The notes: generated from the sequence alone by a model not told the origin. Shown: positions 33,425 through 45,420, counted from the stretch's first letter. The stretch: DNA of 64,000 bases from Lepas anatifera (GCA_034440635.1 JAOTON010001042.1:24826-88825), one strand, 5' to 3'. Program-made: numbers and translations.

Positions 33425-33769
33425 GTCTAAGGTCCCTCAGCTGTACTAAGCAGCACCCTAAGTCGGTCTTTCACAGAAGATACGTGATTTAGTGTTGGGC
33501 CATGTTCTTACATGAACACGCGCAGTGGAGAGGGGTCTGGCGTCAATGTGCAGTGGAGGGTTCTGAAGTACCCACCCACCCCCCCCTGAGATCTCGGAAA
33601 CCAAGAGGGTTAGAAATCACCCGTTGAGAGGTGCGTGATGGCGATGGTGATCTACGTTATGGCTTAGTTTCATTGACCTAGCTCCGTATCTTTAAGGTCC
33701 GAGGAGGTTGTCAAGGTCCCTCAGCTGAGCTAAGCAGCACCCTAAGCCGGTCTTTCACAGAGGATATGG
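33425..33769 (+). repeat. Pair of 57-bp direct repeats
   Basis: The block AAGGTCCCTCAGCTG...AGCAGCACCCTAAG and CGGTCTTTCACAGA at about 33425-33481 recurs at about 33713-33769, 288 bases later. The second copy lies inside family C copy 2, the first just outside it. Confidence 0.7.
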
Positions 33770-34620
33770 ACCGGCTGGAAACCTATTGGGAAATGCCATG
33801 ATTATGCAGAAAAGTGGTAATACACTGAAAGTGAACTAAGGTCATAGAGGGAATGTCCCACTCAATATTCTCTGAAAGTGTGAAGTCAAATTCATTCAAG
33901 GTTATTGACCTATGATTGACAAGACCTATTCCCAATAATGTACAATACAACTGACACTGTAGCAGCCTTTGGGTAGAAATGAGGGCTTAGTCTTGAAAAG
34001 GCTTTGACCTTGACCAGTGACATTGACTTTGACAGTGAGTAACCAAAACTATGAAGTGATAGCATCGCATACGTTATGCTGAGTTATGCCATCTATCCGG
34101 AACACTGGGGTCAATGACCTTTATATGGGAGCCTGACCTTTATTTGGGGTGACTCTGACATATAACCCGATTTTATGAAGTCAGTGTTTTATTACTTATG
34201 ACTCTTTGATAGGCGTCCTTAGCTTAGCTCCTATGTCCACCTCTAAAGCATCGTGGGATAATTTAAATTCAAAACAATTTAGGGAAAGGCAAAACGTAAT
34301 TTCGAACTGGTCATCCTTAATCTAGAGGAGTAATTTTAGCCTATCTGTTAGCAATATTATATGACGTAATCACGTCACCACCCGGTCTACAGGGCAGGTG
34401 AACCGGTGCGACTGCGCGATTGTGACGGTCTCAAAATATAAAGCTGAATTTGAAAGCGTAGAAGTAACAAAACTGAACCTAATTTTTTTAAATTCGTTCA
34501 CCAATCGACGCACTCATTCCTTCTCTCAAATATGGGTGAGTAGCGTATTCTGGCGGCGAACGGTTCTCCGGGCTCCTTGGAAAATAGGTGAGGGCGCTTT
34601 GAGACCCCTGAACTTTGCGT
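33515..34620 (+). repeat. TGACCT-rich repeat, family C, copy 2 (uninterrupted)
   Basis: This is the longest intact copy, about 1.1 kb, from ACGCGCAGTGGAGAGGGGTC to GGTGAGGGCGCTTTGAGACCCC. It allows the LINE interruption in copy 1 to be mapped. TGACC half-sites cluster at 34005-34160. Confidence 0.8.
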
Positions 34621-35085
34621 GTTAAGGTCTCCGAGCGGTGTTAGGACCCTGAGCTGGTATGGGCCCCGTGAGTTGACTTGGCGCTCCTTGAGATGATTCA
34701 GGATCTTTGAATTAGCGTGGAGCCCCGCGTTGGTGTTGCCCCCCCTCCTTTAGCAGTTTTGGGATCCCGTGAAGTTAAACTAGTCCTCGGTCCCTGAAAT
34801 AAACTAAGGCTTGTAACTGGTTTGGACCCCTGGGATGGTGTGGGCCCTTGAGCTAGGCTGGCCCGTGAGCTGGTCTGGGCTCTTAACATGGTCGGATCCC
34901 CTGCAATGATCTTGAGAACCCTGGGCTAAACTGGACCCCTAAGAGTTGGGACATGAGCCCCTGAGCTCAGCACAGGCCGCCTATCTGCCCCATGGCCCCT
35001 GAACTTTTATGGGGCTTGCCAGGTGGTCCAACTTTGTGCCTCCTGAGACCAAGGTTTCGCAGGGTCCCTTGGGCTGTTCTGGGGC
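34590..35085 (+). repeat. Strongly decayed minisatellite, unit about 30 bp
   Basis: Degenerate copies of a unit like CCCTGAGCTGGTNTGGGCC recur through the segment (for example near 34641, 34815-34880, 34960 and 35000). Spacing and sequence vary widely, so period and copy number are only approximate. Confidence 0.5.
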
Positions 35086-35100
35086 CTGCTTATCTTGAGA

Positions 35101-35153
35101 CACAGGGAGGGAGGGAGGGAGGGTGGGAGAGGGAGAGAGAGAGAGAGAGGGGA
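35101..35153 (+). repeat. Purine tract, (GGGA)n then (GA)n
   Basis: ACAGGGAGGGAGGG then GAGAGAGAGAGAGAGG; the strand is almost entirely purine. Confidence 0.9.
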
Positions 35154-35886
35154 AAGACAGAGCTTAGACAATGAGCCAATTTTACGGCAACAGCACACTG
35201 AACCTAGCTATCGAGATACTGTAGCATGCCTCAGAATGTTTTGGTGACTTACTTATGTCATAAACATATTTATATTTTAATAATCGTCTTGGGCTATAAT
35301 GATGCGCTATAATGATGCTGAGGTTATAAGACTTCTCAGAAGGGAAATAAGCTAGGCTTGAGCATTGAAATGTATTTTGATTTCACGCGCTGATGTCTGC
35401 TGCTAACACGTTTTAATTGAAGACTAGATTAAAAAGCACACGGTACGTTATAATCTCTATCCTTTCAAAGACCGAATCAACGGCAGAGGTTTAAACCCAT
35501 ATCTTATTTTGAGTTTTCGGAAAAAAATATGTTTAAATGCTCAAAATGTGTTGAAATGTGCATAGCGGTTTTACCTCCCGAGGAAGTTAAGATCCGGCTC
35601 GTGCTAAAATCTTTTCATCATACGATTTCATACGGTATTTATTGGCATTGCCAGAATTTAAGTGTCTTATTTTTCTTACGAAAAAACATCCACTCCAGCG
35701 GCCCGACCGGACCGGGACCCCTCCTGGTTTGAAAAGAGATCTCCACCCCTGATACTGTTGCCAAAATACCAATGCATTACGCAGAAGGGCTACTCCTTTT
35801 CCGGTTCTCTTTCGATTGTCCTAAATTGCCCCCTTGGTGAAAATACGTAATCTTTTCAGCCGAGTGCCCTTGATCCCCAATTTTCT

Positions 35887-36340
35887 TTAAAGGGAATGTG
35901 GCACCTTCATAACGTGATTTTAACTGAGATAGCCAAGTTGTAAAGCCAGTCGGAAAACCCGGTACTCCATATATCATTTGTCTTGGAACTCGATATTTCC
36001 GTAGAAAAAAGCTAAAACCTACCTGACACCTACCCCTCATCTACCCCTCGCCGGGCGGCCATTGTTGTGAGCTGCTGGTGTGACGACATATGCTGACGTC
36101 ACGATGAGCATCAGCCAATCGAAGCTCATGAAGCATTTCAAGTATGGTAGTGGTTGCCAGAGCATGACATCATCCACAGGCAGATATTTCTTTATTTTCC
36201 TAGAGGAGTATTTAAAAAAAAGTATTGAGCTTGTTGAACATTTTTCAGAGAAATCATGAGTGGTTTCATTATTTTTGGCTAAAAGTACGCTTAATTTCAC
36301 TAAATTCCAGGATTCGACCAAGGTGCCACATTCCCTTTAA
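35887..36340 (+). mobile_element. TTAA-associated MITE, family G, copy 2 (best preserved)
   Basis: The left end TTAAAGGGAATGTGGCACCTT is a perfect inverted match to the right AAGGTGCCACATTCCCTTTAA (36320-36340). 454 bp with no coding region. TTAA at each end is either target duplication or the outermost part of the inverted repeat. Confidence 0.88.
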
Positions 36341-37550
36341 TATACCCTGGTATAAGATATGTCCTGGTTTTAAGATATGTCTTGGTTTTTAAAATATGTC
36401 CTGGACTTATCGAGGCAGAGTGAACTTGTGAGCGATAGAAATCAATTCTGAGGTGCACAATATCCCTATTACATAATTTCTGATCAGTCACTTTCGGGGT
36501 TTCATCCTGTGTTTTTGTGCCCACTGCATCACTGCGCTCCGGGAGGAACGCTGGTCACCAAGCGCCAAATATCTCCTCCGGCGAAATTCTGCAACAACCA
36601 CAGATTTTAAAGTAACTAAATCCAAGAAAATCGATACTTCATCCTAGCCCCTCCAGCGCCACCCAAAACCGCGAAGGGTATTGCGTCAAGCGATCGTACG
36701 ATGATCGTCGGAAGCCACGATCGTCGAACGTCGCTCGTCGCTGACACCCGGCAGAGGTGCGTTGGGAGGGCTCGGGGCCGGACGCAGGCGTGCCTCCCTC
36801 CAGCACACCGATAGTGGTGACTGGCCGATAACGACGGCAGCTGAGAAAAGTGGCATGTGTTGGCTGCGAAATGTGGCAGATGACAGCGTTGTGTTTTAAG
36901 TAATCGCTTCAGTTAAGAACAGCGCTGGGCTTGCGGTTGCTTAGAAGTGGCTCAAGAGAGTATTTATGATTGAACATAGCAGACAACTACCGGGAATGGT
37001 TAGATAATGTGTTTGAATACCTTGACAGTGATGCAAACTGTGGTGCATGAAAGGGTGATTTTCCAGGTAGTGAGGTGAACAGAACATACCACGGCTGATC
37101 ACCAGAGGGAGCGGTTCACACCTCCACAGGTGAACATTTGAAAACGGAAGTGAAGTGAGTCTAATGGCACCCTGTCTCTGAGATATGTAAACTACATACC
37201 TTGGCACGTCCGATTTGATCTAAGGCAGATGTTTTCATGAACGTGCAAGGAAAGGTGGGCATATTTTAATAGAACTTGTTTTTTCACGTATAGATACCCC
37301 CTTAGATTTTTATCGAGGTGGTCTTGGCTTTGACTAAATGGCAGATTGTTCGCTCCGTCTTTTTATCACGTTTGAAATAGTGGCCCTCAGGTGCACATTC
37401 AACACTTATTGAAAACACTTTGAAACTCTCGTGGTGGTTTTCCGAGCGTTGTTGCAATGAGCATGAGATAATTAAAAGGTGAGGAAGGGGACGGTAAGAA
37501 TAGGAATGGATGAGGCCGAGGGTCCGTCGAATGGGCACGGGGATGCTTGT
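36341..37550. other. Non-coding stretch with CpG-dense patch
   Basis: 36680-36800 is CpG-dense and rich in GATCGTCG-like words; it could be promoter-associated. TCCTGGTTTTAAGATATGTC-type near-repeats lie at 36360-36405. No gene is recognised. Confidence 0.4.
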
Positions 37551-37554
37551 AACC

Positions 37555-37650
37555 CCATCGACTCCCGTAGCCATGGGTGGAGAACATGCCCCGGCCACCC
37601 CGGCCATGGCCGGGGTAACTTTCAAGTTACCCCGGCGCGGCCGGGGTAAC
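37555..37650. repeat. GC-rich fold-back repeat, family K, copy 1
   Basis: GGCCGGGGTAACTT is repeated and faces inverted copies (AAGTTACCCCGG), so the segment can fold on itself. A related piece with GGCCGGGGTAATTTTCAGAACAATTCTCCACCCATG lies at 42080-42130. Confidence 0.6.
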
Positions 37651-38571
37651 TTTTGGAGTCCTTGTTAATGCTGCAGAAGGTCAAAATTTACGGTTAATAC
37701 GGTCAGATTTTACAATAAATCGAAGATGCATTTACAAACAATATATGCCTACATAATACCTATTGATGGATGCATTTTAATTTTAGCTAATATTATCTTG
37801 CTTCCCTGCACCTACTTAACCGTTCCCATATTTCCACAGCTACCTGACAGAGACAAGAAGGAGTAACGAGTGTCTGGTGTTTTTGTTTTGTCCTACCTAT
37901 CACGAATCCATTTTTCTTTATAGGTCACATCCTTCCCCTACATTCAGTAAAGATGAAGTGGCAAAAGACTCTGGAGGCATTCTTTTTAAGCAAGCATCGA
38001 AGAGAAAGGTGAGGCATTACGTTTATTAAATAATACAAATGTCGAAAACTAAACGTTCTTGGGGGACGTCAGTGCACACTGGGGCAAATGACCTCCAAAA
38101 CCGGCCAAAACCTCCAATTTTGACATCTTCAAAATCGGGCTTAATCGTTTGGCTCTGATAGAGAAATGTCCAAAACCTTGGAAAAACATAATTTTATCCA
38201 TTTTTCTCTTCTTTAGCCGCTTGCATAGATGCTGGAACACAACGCATTAAACACGCTGCAGTTCGGCGTCAAGTTGACTCGAGATGAGGTACACTTTCGG
38301 ATGCATTATCATCCATGGTCGCAGTCACAAAACCGTTATCTTTTTATATCAATGGAAAGTTGGGAATGCCCTGAAGACACTCAATGTTGAAAAGTACGAA
38401 ATTTGACAATAAGAGCCTGATAGTACGTGTAACTATTAGGACATGTAAAGCTTCTAACGTATTCTCAAATCCTAAACTTCGTTAGACCTGCGAAAAAAAC
38501 GCACAGCGAGTTTCACTTAGAAATGTATATGTAGTGATGCAATGTTGTATCCTCTAACCAGCCATGAAAAA

Positions 38572-38801
38572 TTAGCTCGGCATCAGTTGTCCCAGGGGAG
38601 ATATGTCACTTTTTGTGCGGCAATGTAGTCCAAGTAGCGCGGTGAGGCCGGCGGCTATGGCGGCCGTCGGCTCATGTTGCGCGGCGATTCGAGTACGGAC
38701 GGCTGACAGGGCGCCGTGGTCGAGTCGTGACAGGGGAAGGCGGACTTGCAAGACGCTGGGCAGAGATTCAATCTGTGCAAAAACCGATTTTAACACGCGC
38801 A
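38572..38801 (-). CDS. Candidate terminal exon of an unrecognised host gene
   Basis: A minus-strand frame of about 76 codons ending at the TAA at 38572-38574 is preceded by a pyrimidine-rich tract and AG (CTTCCCTCATCCTCAG, exon starting at 38801), a good splice acceptor. The protein reads VRVLKSVFAQIESLPSVLQV and then an alanine- and leucine-rich helix-like region (AALSAVRTRIAAQHEP-type, then TAAIAAGLTALLGL) ending LGQLMPS. Composition looks protein-like and the region is GC-rich compared with its surroundings. I do not recognise the family, and a plus-strand frame overlaps it. Confidence 0.3.
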
Positions 38802-39094
38802 CTGAGGATGAGGGAAGATCAGAGAAGAGTCACCCATTTGTTCATGGAGAGCTCAAAACTACGACCAGAAGGACGCTGTTAAAAAACAAAAGATATTTAC
38901 AGGAATGTTTTCGTGCTACCATGAGTCTGGTCGTCGATCAGCCAAAGGCGGGAGGGGGAGGGGCAACGGCACAGCTAATGAAGGAAACACAACCCGCCGT
39001 TCTTTCGGGAACATCCGACAGTTCAGCGAGGTTACTGGGGTAAGCCTGGATCTGCTACAAAGGTTTTCGGTAATATTAGCAGCACTATCATCAT

Positions 39095-39266
39095 CAGGGG
39101 CGTGGGCAGGATTTCACTCGGGGGGGCCCGAAAAGGGCCCCTGCGACAGCGCCAAAAGGGCCCTGATGGGTAAAAAGGGCCATGCTTGCTACATAATCGT
39201 GTCGTCAGGGGACCCTTCGGACCCTCAGGGGGCGGCTGTCCCTGCCCCCCCTTGGCTACGCCCCTG
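39095..39266 (-). mobile_element. hAT-type MITE, family E, copy 2, with perfect 8-bp duplication
   Basis: The left end CAGGGGCGTGGGCAGG is inverted as TTGGCTACGCCCCTG at the right. ATCATCAT flanks it on both sides (39087-39094 and 39267-39274). 172 bp, inverted relative to the 15085 copy. Confidence 0.9.
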
Positions 39267-41807
39267 ATCATCATCAAGAACAATCGAAATTGAGAAGTAT
39301 CCGGCCTATGCTGTAGAGACAGCGAGGCTGTTTGTAAACGTGTACCCATGGTACAGCATGCCGGCAACCATACATAAGGTGCAAATGCACGGGGAAGATG
39401 TTACTGAGAGCAGGGGTGTCACCGCCGGGGGGGGTCAGGGGCCCTGGCCCCCACTTTTTGGCCAAAAATTTCCTGATCTCAGTCAAAATTGGAGAAAACC
39501 GGACATTCTTATAACCAGCCGCTGCAGAAGGCAACGAGGAGCCCAAATTCGAACAGTATTTGGTCCTAACGTGGAAAGTTTTTTGTCAGCGTCAGTTTGA
39601 AGTTTGGCTGCCCCCCCCACCCCACTTCTTTGCCGGTGGCACGCTTATGACTGAGAGCCTGAAAGTTTCCATAGGAGCATACATGATGGAGGCCCAGTAG
39701 GCAAGGAATAGAGGTCACCTTGCATTCAGGCAATATCTTACCAGAAAGACATCCATAGTTGACAATCACTGATCAGTACCAGTATCTGCTTATCACCAAT
39801 GACCTCGTGGTAACATGATCTCCAATGATATAAAAATCCAGAAGGCCCATGACAACGGAGGTTTCGAGCCTGGCAGTAACCCTCTTTATAAGCTGAAAGA
39901 TAGTGGCACTAACCATTAATAATTCGATGGTGCGTGAGTGGGTACTTGGATGTAAGACTGCTGTAAGAACTTACCTAGACTTCAACGATAATTATCGGGG
40001 TTAATGGATAGAAGGCTGGATAAAGGGACGCGGGATGTTAAACAGGAGAGTTACAGAAAGATGCAAAAGAGGTCGCATGATTTAATGAACATTCCCTGTG
40101 AGTTTAATGTGTTGTCTGTTTCCGCATGTTTGTGCTCATTTGATGAGAAGAGTGACGGTAATCATTCCCTGAAATCGCGCTTAACATTATTGTGTCAATA
40201 AATGCAGCTCCCGCACATGACCCGAGAAGTTTCGATATGGTTCGGTACTGGATTTAAAGATGTCAAATAGTGAAAGAGTGAATTTGTGTCATTATTTATC
40301 ATGTGGTGCTTAATAGTTAAACCATAGTGAAGGCGCAGCAAGACCTCTGACCTATGATGACCTTGAATATGTCGGATCGGTTTTTGAAATATTACTTTTG
40401 TTTTTTTCCTTACATTTTAACCGTCACTGGACCCGCCTTATCTGATTCTGTCTCATTGAGTGTCTGCAAAACTGGAAAGAACGAAATCGAATTCCGATAT
40501 TTATAAACCTTGAAAAATAGTCTATCTGATATGACCTGGTGTAGATACCCAATGTTTTGTGGCTGGGTAATGGAGTTCAGAGCAACAGCTTTCATTTGAG
40601 CACAAAAAAGTATTCTTAATCAAAGTATTTTTTTAGTTACGAGGTTTTGGCCTATTTTGAAGCCCAGATGCCCCAGTGTGCAGTGGAAGCAAATGGATTG
40701 TCATAAAACCTTTGTACTGAGGATGATTTGATATGATTTATGATGACATTATTCATAATAGTCTGCACGGCTGCCTGCCAAGGACTTAGGGCAAGGGCGG
40801 TCATTTTAAGCTTGATATCACAACTCACGTACATTGTTCCATGTTTTATCAGTTTGTGTAGATGGAAAAATTTTCCATTTTATTCACAACATCCAGATGG
40901 AGTGTTTTAGTTGGCAGCCCATTTGGTCTCTTCCTTTCTATTTCATTTTCATCCGCCTTTTTCCAGTTTGTCAGTCCAGTCAACCTCCTCTACCACCACG
41001 TCTGGAGTACATTGAAAAGTGCATACATTGAGCTGCATTGAAAACTGTGACTCATTGCCCATTTTAGATAAGCTACAATAATAATTTAATGCAGGCTTTG
41101 ATAGCATGATATAAACATGAAATCACGCTATATTTAATACTTAATGTCTGGTATTTACTCCGGGATTTATTTTGTTCAGAAGGCTTTTTCGCGTGTCTAT
41201 AGGAAAGTAAAGTAAACCACGTGTTTATTTGATCTTAACTACATGTGAATGCACATCTTTAAAAGTCCATCCAGCCGTATGACCCTGGCAGTTGGTGCGT
41301 CGTTAAACCCCAACAAAAGCCCATCCAGGTTTCAGCTGAAACTAAGGCCATTTTGATATTATCCGACGTTGCCTGTTCACTTAGTTGTAAAATAACTCTC
41401 TTATCAACATTTGTTTATTCTGCAGGAAGCATTCGATCAGCCGTTCCCCAGATGGGTATCCCAGCACCAACATCAACATCAAGTCAACACACACCCGAGG
41501 ACGTCCCTCTTCCTCGTCATCGTTCCGATATATTTTGTCCATGCCATTTACCGTGTCCCTTTCCAGGAAAACCTTTTTGCGGCCATTCACTGCCTCAAAA
41601 GATCATACAAGTTGTTATTGAAAATAAAACGAGATTCTGTGTTTCGTCTTTACTTTTTTGTCTGTTTTGTGCTCTATTACTTTTCAATGGACCACTGTGG
41701 ACCTCCACAGCTCACCTTAGCAATAGGCATGGCAGTTTGTGCGGGGAAACTATCCATTTCATTATTCCTCTGGAGTACGTAGATACACTGGAAGCATGCT
41801 AGGCAAG
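39267..41807. other. Mostly non-coding stretch
   Basis: 39405-39640 has C/G-rich ends (CAGGGGTGTCACC and nearby) suggestive of an eroded MITE. Overlapping ORFs at 41353-41802 have no recognisable domain; TTATTCTGCAG at 41418 resembles a splice acceptor but no exon can be defended. Confidence 0.35.
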
Positions 41808-42068
41808 CTGGCGGATCCAGGGGGAAAAATGGGCTTAGCCTTCCTCCAAAAAAAAATGTGGGGGACTAACAATACAAATTAGCGGCCCCCCTCTCTCCCG
41901 GTCGACGACACAAAATCCAACACCACGCCAACACCACTTCACAACCCCCCTCCGTGGACACAATAAAGGCCACGCCAACGTAGTTTCCCACCCTTCGCAC
42001 CCCCGGTCGACGAGCCCTGGTTAATTTTTTGCCCCCCCCCACAAACAGGTGCGCTGGATTCGCCACTG
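41808..42068. mobile_element. hAT-type MITE with GGCGGATCCAG ends
   Basis: CTGGCGGATCCAGGGGG at the left is inverted as GCTGGATTCGCCACTGG at the right. The interior is C-rich with an internal duplication around CGGTCGACGA. No clear 8-bp duplication is visible. Confidence 0.65.
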
Positions 42069-42079
42069 GCCAGGCATCG

Positions 42080-42130
42080 GCCGCCGGCCGGGGTAATTTT
42101 CAGAACAATTCTCCACCCATGCCCGTAGCC
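42080..42130. repeat. Family K repeat, copy 2 (partial)
   Basis: GGCCGGGGTAATTTTCAG and ATTCTCCACCCATGCCCGTAGCCACC match 37560-37640 in part. Confidence 0.5.
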
Positions 42131-43470
42131 ACCACTCACACAAGCCTGACCAGTCCGAACACTTTTCAGTCTGCCACCCCCTCCGTGCTCCAGCCAATAT
42201 CTAGCCTCACAAGATCACGTCTTCTGATAAACAAATGCGCAAGTGTTCTGACATCAGAATGTTCTAATCCACATTAACCTGAAGTTCTGGCTACCCATGT
42301 TTATTCGCTCTCCCACCTTCCATCTAAGCTGTCAATGCCACCCCTTGTTTTGAACCTTTAGCTTCCACCGTCTAATAAACAATTTCTGCTTCCCTGCTCT
42401 CCCCTCTGATTTTCGACTCTTCGAGCCCTGGTATAAGGTTCGGCCCTATTCTCCGGCTAGCCAGACATGCCCACGCATGCTCACATGCCACTATCTAAGC
42501 GTTGGCCAGCTTCAAATGCCGCTTCATCCCGTCAACCGCCATTCGAGTGGTGGTAGTTAAAACGTGCAGCACCTCGATTGAAGATAGTACTAAATAACCA
42601 GAGGTGCAGAAACTTGCCAACTCGGCTTCTGGGGTTTGTGACACATTTATAAAATTGAGGTGCATAAGTGTGACAAAATAGCCATCGTGACAGTATGGTT
42701 CAAAATCAAACCGCATATTTTCGAAATACAGAATGAAGCGTGTAGCGATAAATTCAATTTAGCAACTCTGTTCTTCAATTGCACAGCGTACCATCAGTGA
42801 TACAATATTGGTACTGTGTTCAGTTTCTACTAAAACAAGGGACTCCCGCTGCAGAAAACCCGGAAACCGCTGTCACAGTTGCCAGATTTTAATATGCAGC
42901 CCAATGGTGCCGATTGTTAGTAGTTGCCAGAAAGTTGCCGCCTAGATGCCCGAAATGTGACAGTCAATTTTTACGAGAAATACATGATTGTGGGCATATT
43001 TAAGGCATTAAAGATAACGCAAATACGTTATCAAGTATTTCTCTGTCCATTTTGTCAGGTTAAATAATATTTAAAGTTTGAGTCTCTTCGATTTAGCGGT
43101 CCCTATTTCTTTGAATTTAGTATTAAGTACGCCTAAAAGCTACTAAGAAAAGTACTAAATGAGTGAAAGAAATAAACATAGCTGGGCAGCAATTCTACCT
43201 AAACTACGCAACAGCGACAAGACAAGTTCGTAATGTTTATTTGATGTAGAGCCTGCCAAAAAATGTACACAGCTGGGAAGCCACTTTTTTAGGGCATATT
43301 TTCGGGGTATATCTGAGATAAGTGCAGGCTAACACTGGCTGGAATAAATAGTGCCGCCCATGTCTAATCTAAGATGAATGTAGGCTACTTTGAGACTGAT
43401 GCACTTTCACAAATCAAACTTGGTTTTTCATTCCTTAGCTTGCTTGTGCCTTACCTTATTTGTGCCCTAG

Positions 43471-43554
43471 ATCAAGATTGGTTAGGTAGATTTGGAGCTG
43501 GAGGAAGTTGGGAGAGTTGGCGCCAGCAACAGACTGGCAACAACAGTAATTCAG
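43471..43554 (+). CDS. Candidate internal exon 1 of an unrecognised gene
   Basis: An acceptor-like pyrimidine tract and AG (TTATTTGTGCCCTAG) precede, and a consensus donor CAG|GTGAGA follows at 43554/43555. The frame reads DQDWLGRFGAGGSWESWRQQ and then TGNNSNS, and leaves one base over (phase 1). An open frame extends upstream to an ATG at 43374 with a hydrophobic run (FSFLSLLVPYLI), so the exon could be longer and encode a signal or membrane segment. Its phase matches the candidate exon at 43763. I do not recognise the protein. Confidence 0.35.
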
Positions 43555-43762
43555 GTGAGATTTCATGATCAAATTATCATGTCAATATTGTACAGATAGC
43601 AAATGTGTGCCAATGCAGTCCTCCACAAAGTGTTAAAACACACACTAACGTGCACTGGAGGGGGCCTAGTAGACCCCCTTCTCATCTCAGGAAATCACAG
43701 AAAATCTCAGAAAGAAAGAGACTTTGAAAAACGCTGGTTGGGGGTGTGTTGCTTACTACCAG

Positions 43763-43837
43763 TGGTGGTAAGCAACACACAGGACCTGAACTGCATGGAG
43801 TTAAAGCAGGACTTTGACTACACTGGATCTTTCTTTG
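43763..43837 (+). CDS. Candidate internal exon 2, phase-compatible with 43471-43554
   Basis: Preceded by TTGCTTACTACCAG (acceptor) and followed by TTTG|GTATGA (donor-like). In the frame set by the upstream exon it reads VVVSNTQDLNCMELKQDFDY and TGSFF with no stop, again leaving phase 1. A family C-type head (CGTGCACTGGAGGGGGCC near 43650) lies in the would-be intron. No family is recognised. Confidence 0.35.
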
Positions 43838-44984
43838 GTATGAGACTTCCAGTACCTCTGTAGGTACCTATTAGGCCAATAGACATAATTTTACATCTAT
43901 GCAGGGTAGTTGCCTCAGAGTTTTTGCTGCAAGAAGGAATGAACAGGCAGGTGATAATCAGGTGTTGGGGGAAAATTTTAAGCATTTGATCTGTCTATAA
44001 AAATGCTACCTAAGGTCCACTTTACCAACACATTTTAGGTAGATCCAAATCCTATGTTGACATTGACATTTTTGTCCCTTTTGTTGATATGTGAGATAGA
44101 AGTTCAGTGGGGGGGGAAGCTGTGATCAGGGTTCCCAATTGTGTGTAGGTGCACGCTCCCATTCATAGATTAGTTCCCAATAATAATTATTTTCATGATA
44201 ATTGTCACATTAAATCATGCGGAAATGTACCATAATTGGAAAAACTCCTTCCAAAATGGAAACTTTTTCAAAAAGAAATGCATGTCATTAGGGGAAACTG
44301 CAGTCAGAGTTGCCAATAAAAGTTATGATCCCAATACTGGAAACAATGATCCATAATTGGAAATTTTCCTTCCAAACCATAAACATGATCTAAAAATGAA
44401 AACACAGTTTAATACTTTCATGCAGTAATGGCTTGGTGCCTGAACCTTGTCTGTTGCAAAAAGTAAGAGACAGGTAGATGACATTCAGCATATTGGAAAT
44501 AGTATTCAAGTATACAATTATCATTTCCAGCTTTTTGTGACAGAGGAGGCATACGTCGCATTGAGTTTGTGACAGCCAGCATACTTTCTGCACCTCTGTA
44601 AATAACACCCCTCCCCACACACACACACCAATCAGCACAAAATGTCTTCATTATCAAGGTACTAAAAAATACTGAGACCGATATCTTATAAGATCTGTTT
44701 GGTAAAAAAGCTTTGATTTCAAGTGCAGCCCTCCCTATCTTTGCTCACCCCAGCTGCCCCCTCTCTGAGTTCTGGATAAGTGCAAACACCGCCCCAATAG
44801 GCAGCTAACCATGGGTGCTCACATATCTGAGAGCTGATCAACTTCAAATGCTATCTCCATTTGAGTTATAGTAAACTAGATATGCGCTGCACCCTTAGTG
44901 GATATTCCTGGCCCTTCTGGGTTCAGGTCCGCTCCAAACGGCGTGTTGCTGACCGATCCCAGGCACTGGCCTCATTAAACACAC
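43838..44984. other. Non-coding stretch
   Basis: Contains near-repeated phrases like CCATAATTGGAAA (44228, 44350). No further exon of the candidate gene is recognised. Confidence 0.4.
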
Positions 44985-45420
44985 GCTTTGACGAGGGGTA
45001 CCCGCCCCTCCCCTCGGGTTTTTCGAAGACAGCATAAAAACGGCGACGCGTAGCGTCGCCGTACTTGGCACATCTTTTCTCTCAGCATTTTACGACGTTT
45101 TTCAACATTTTAAGGTTAGATAATCTCAGGTCAGGTCACCAGTACAGGTCAAGTGAACTGACCTCAAAAAATTTCAAGATAGCATAGGTCAGAACAGGGT
45201 GAACTTATCCGATTGAAACTCATATCACATAATGAGCCCACCGAGTTCTCTAAAATATGTTCCGGTATTTTTTGTATCGATGACCTAAGTTCAGGTACGA
45301 GTCATGACCTCTCCATGGGAAATAGATGGCAAAATTGTTTTAACTGATTAACCTAGTAACGGATGGTGATAGAGCGTTTATTTTAATTTAATTAGATTTG
45401 CTTGAATTTGATTGATTTAG
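44985..45420 (+). repeat. AGGTCA-rich repeat, family A, copy 2
   Basis: Inverted relative to copy 1. It contains the perfect hairpin CGGCGACGC-GTA-GCGTCGCCG (about 45042-45062), AGGTCAGGTCACC, and a one-mismatch version of the everted palindrome at 45291-45303. A second GC-rich end fragment with GGGCGGGTACCCGCCC follows at about 45725-45800. Confidence 0.8.

Noticed and set aside
41353..41802. 149- and 123-codon overlapping frames
   Set aside because: Composition is not protein-like, frames conflict and no motif is recognised.
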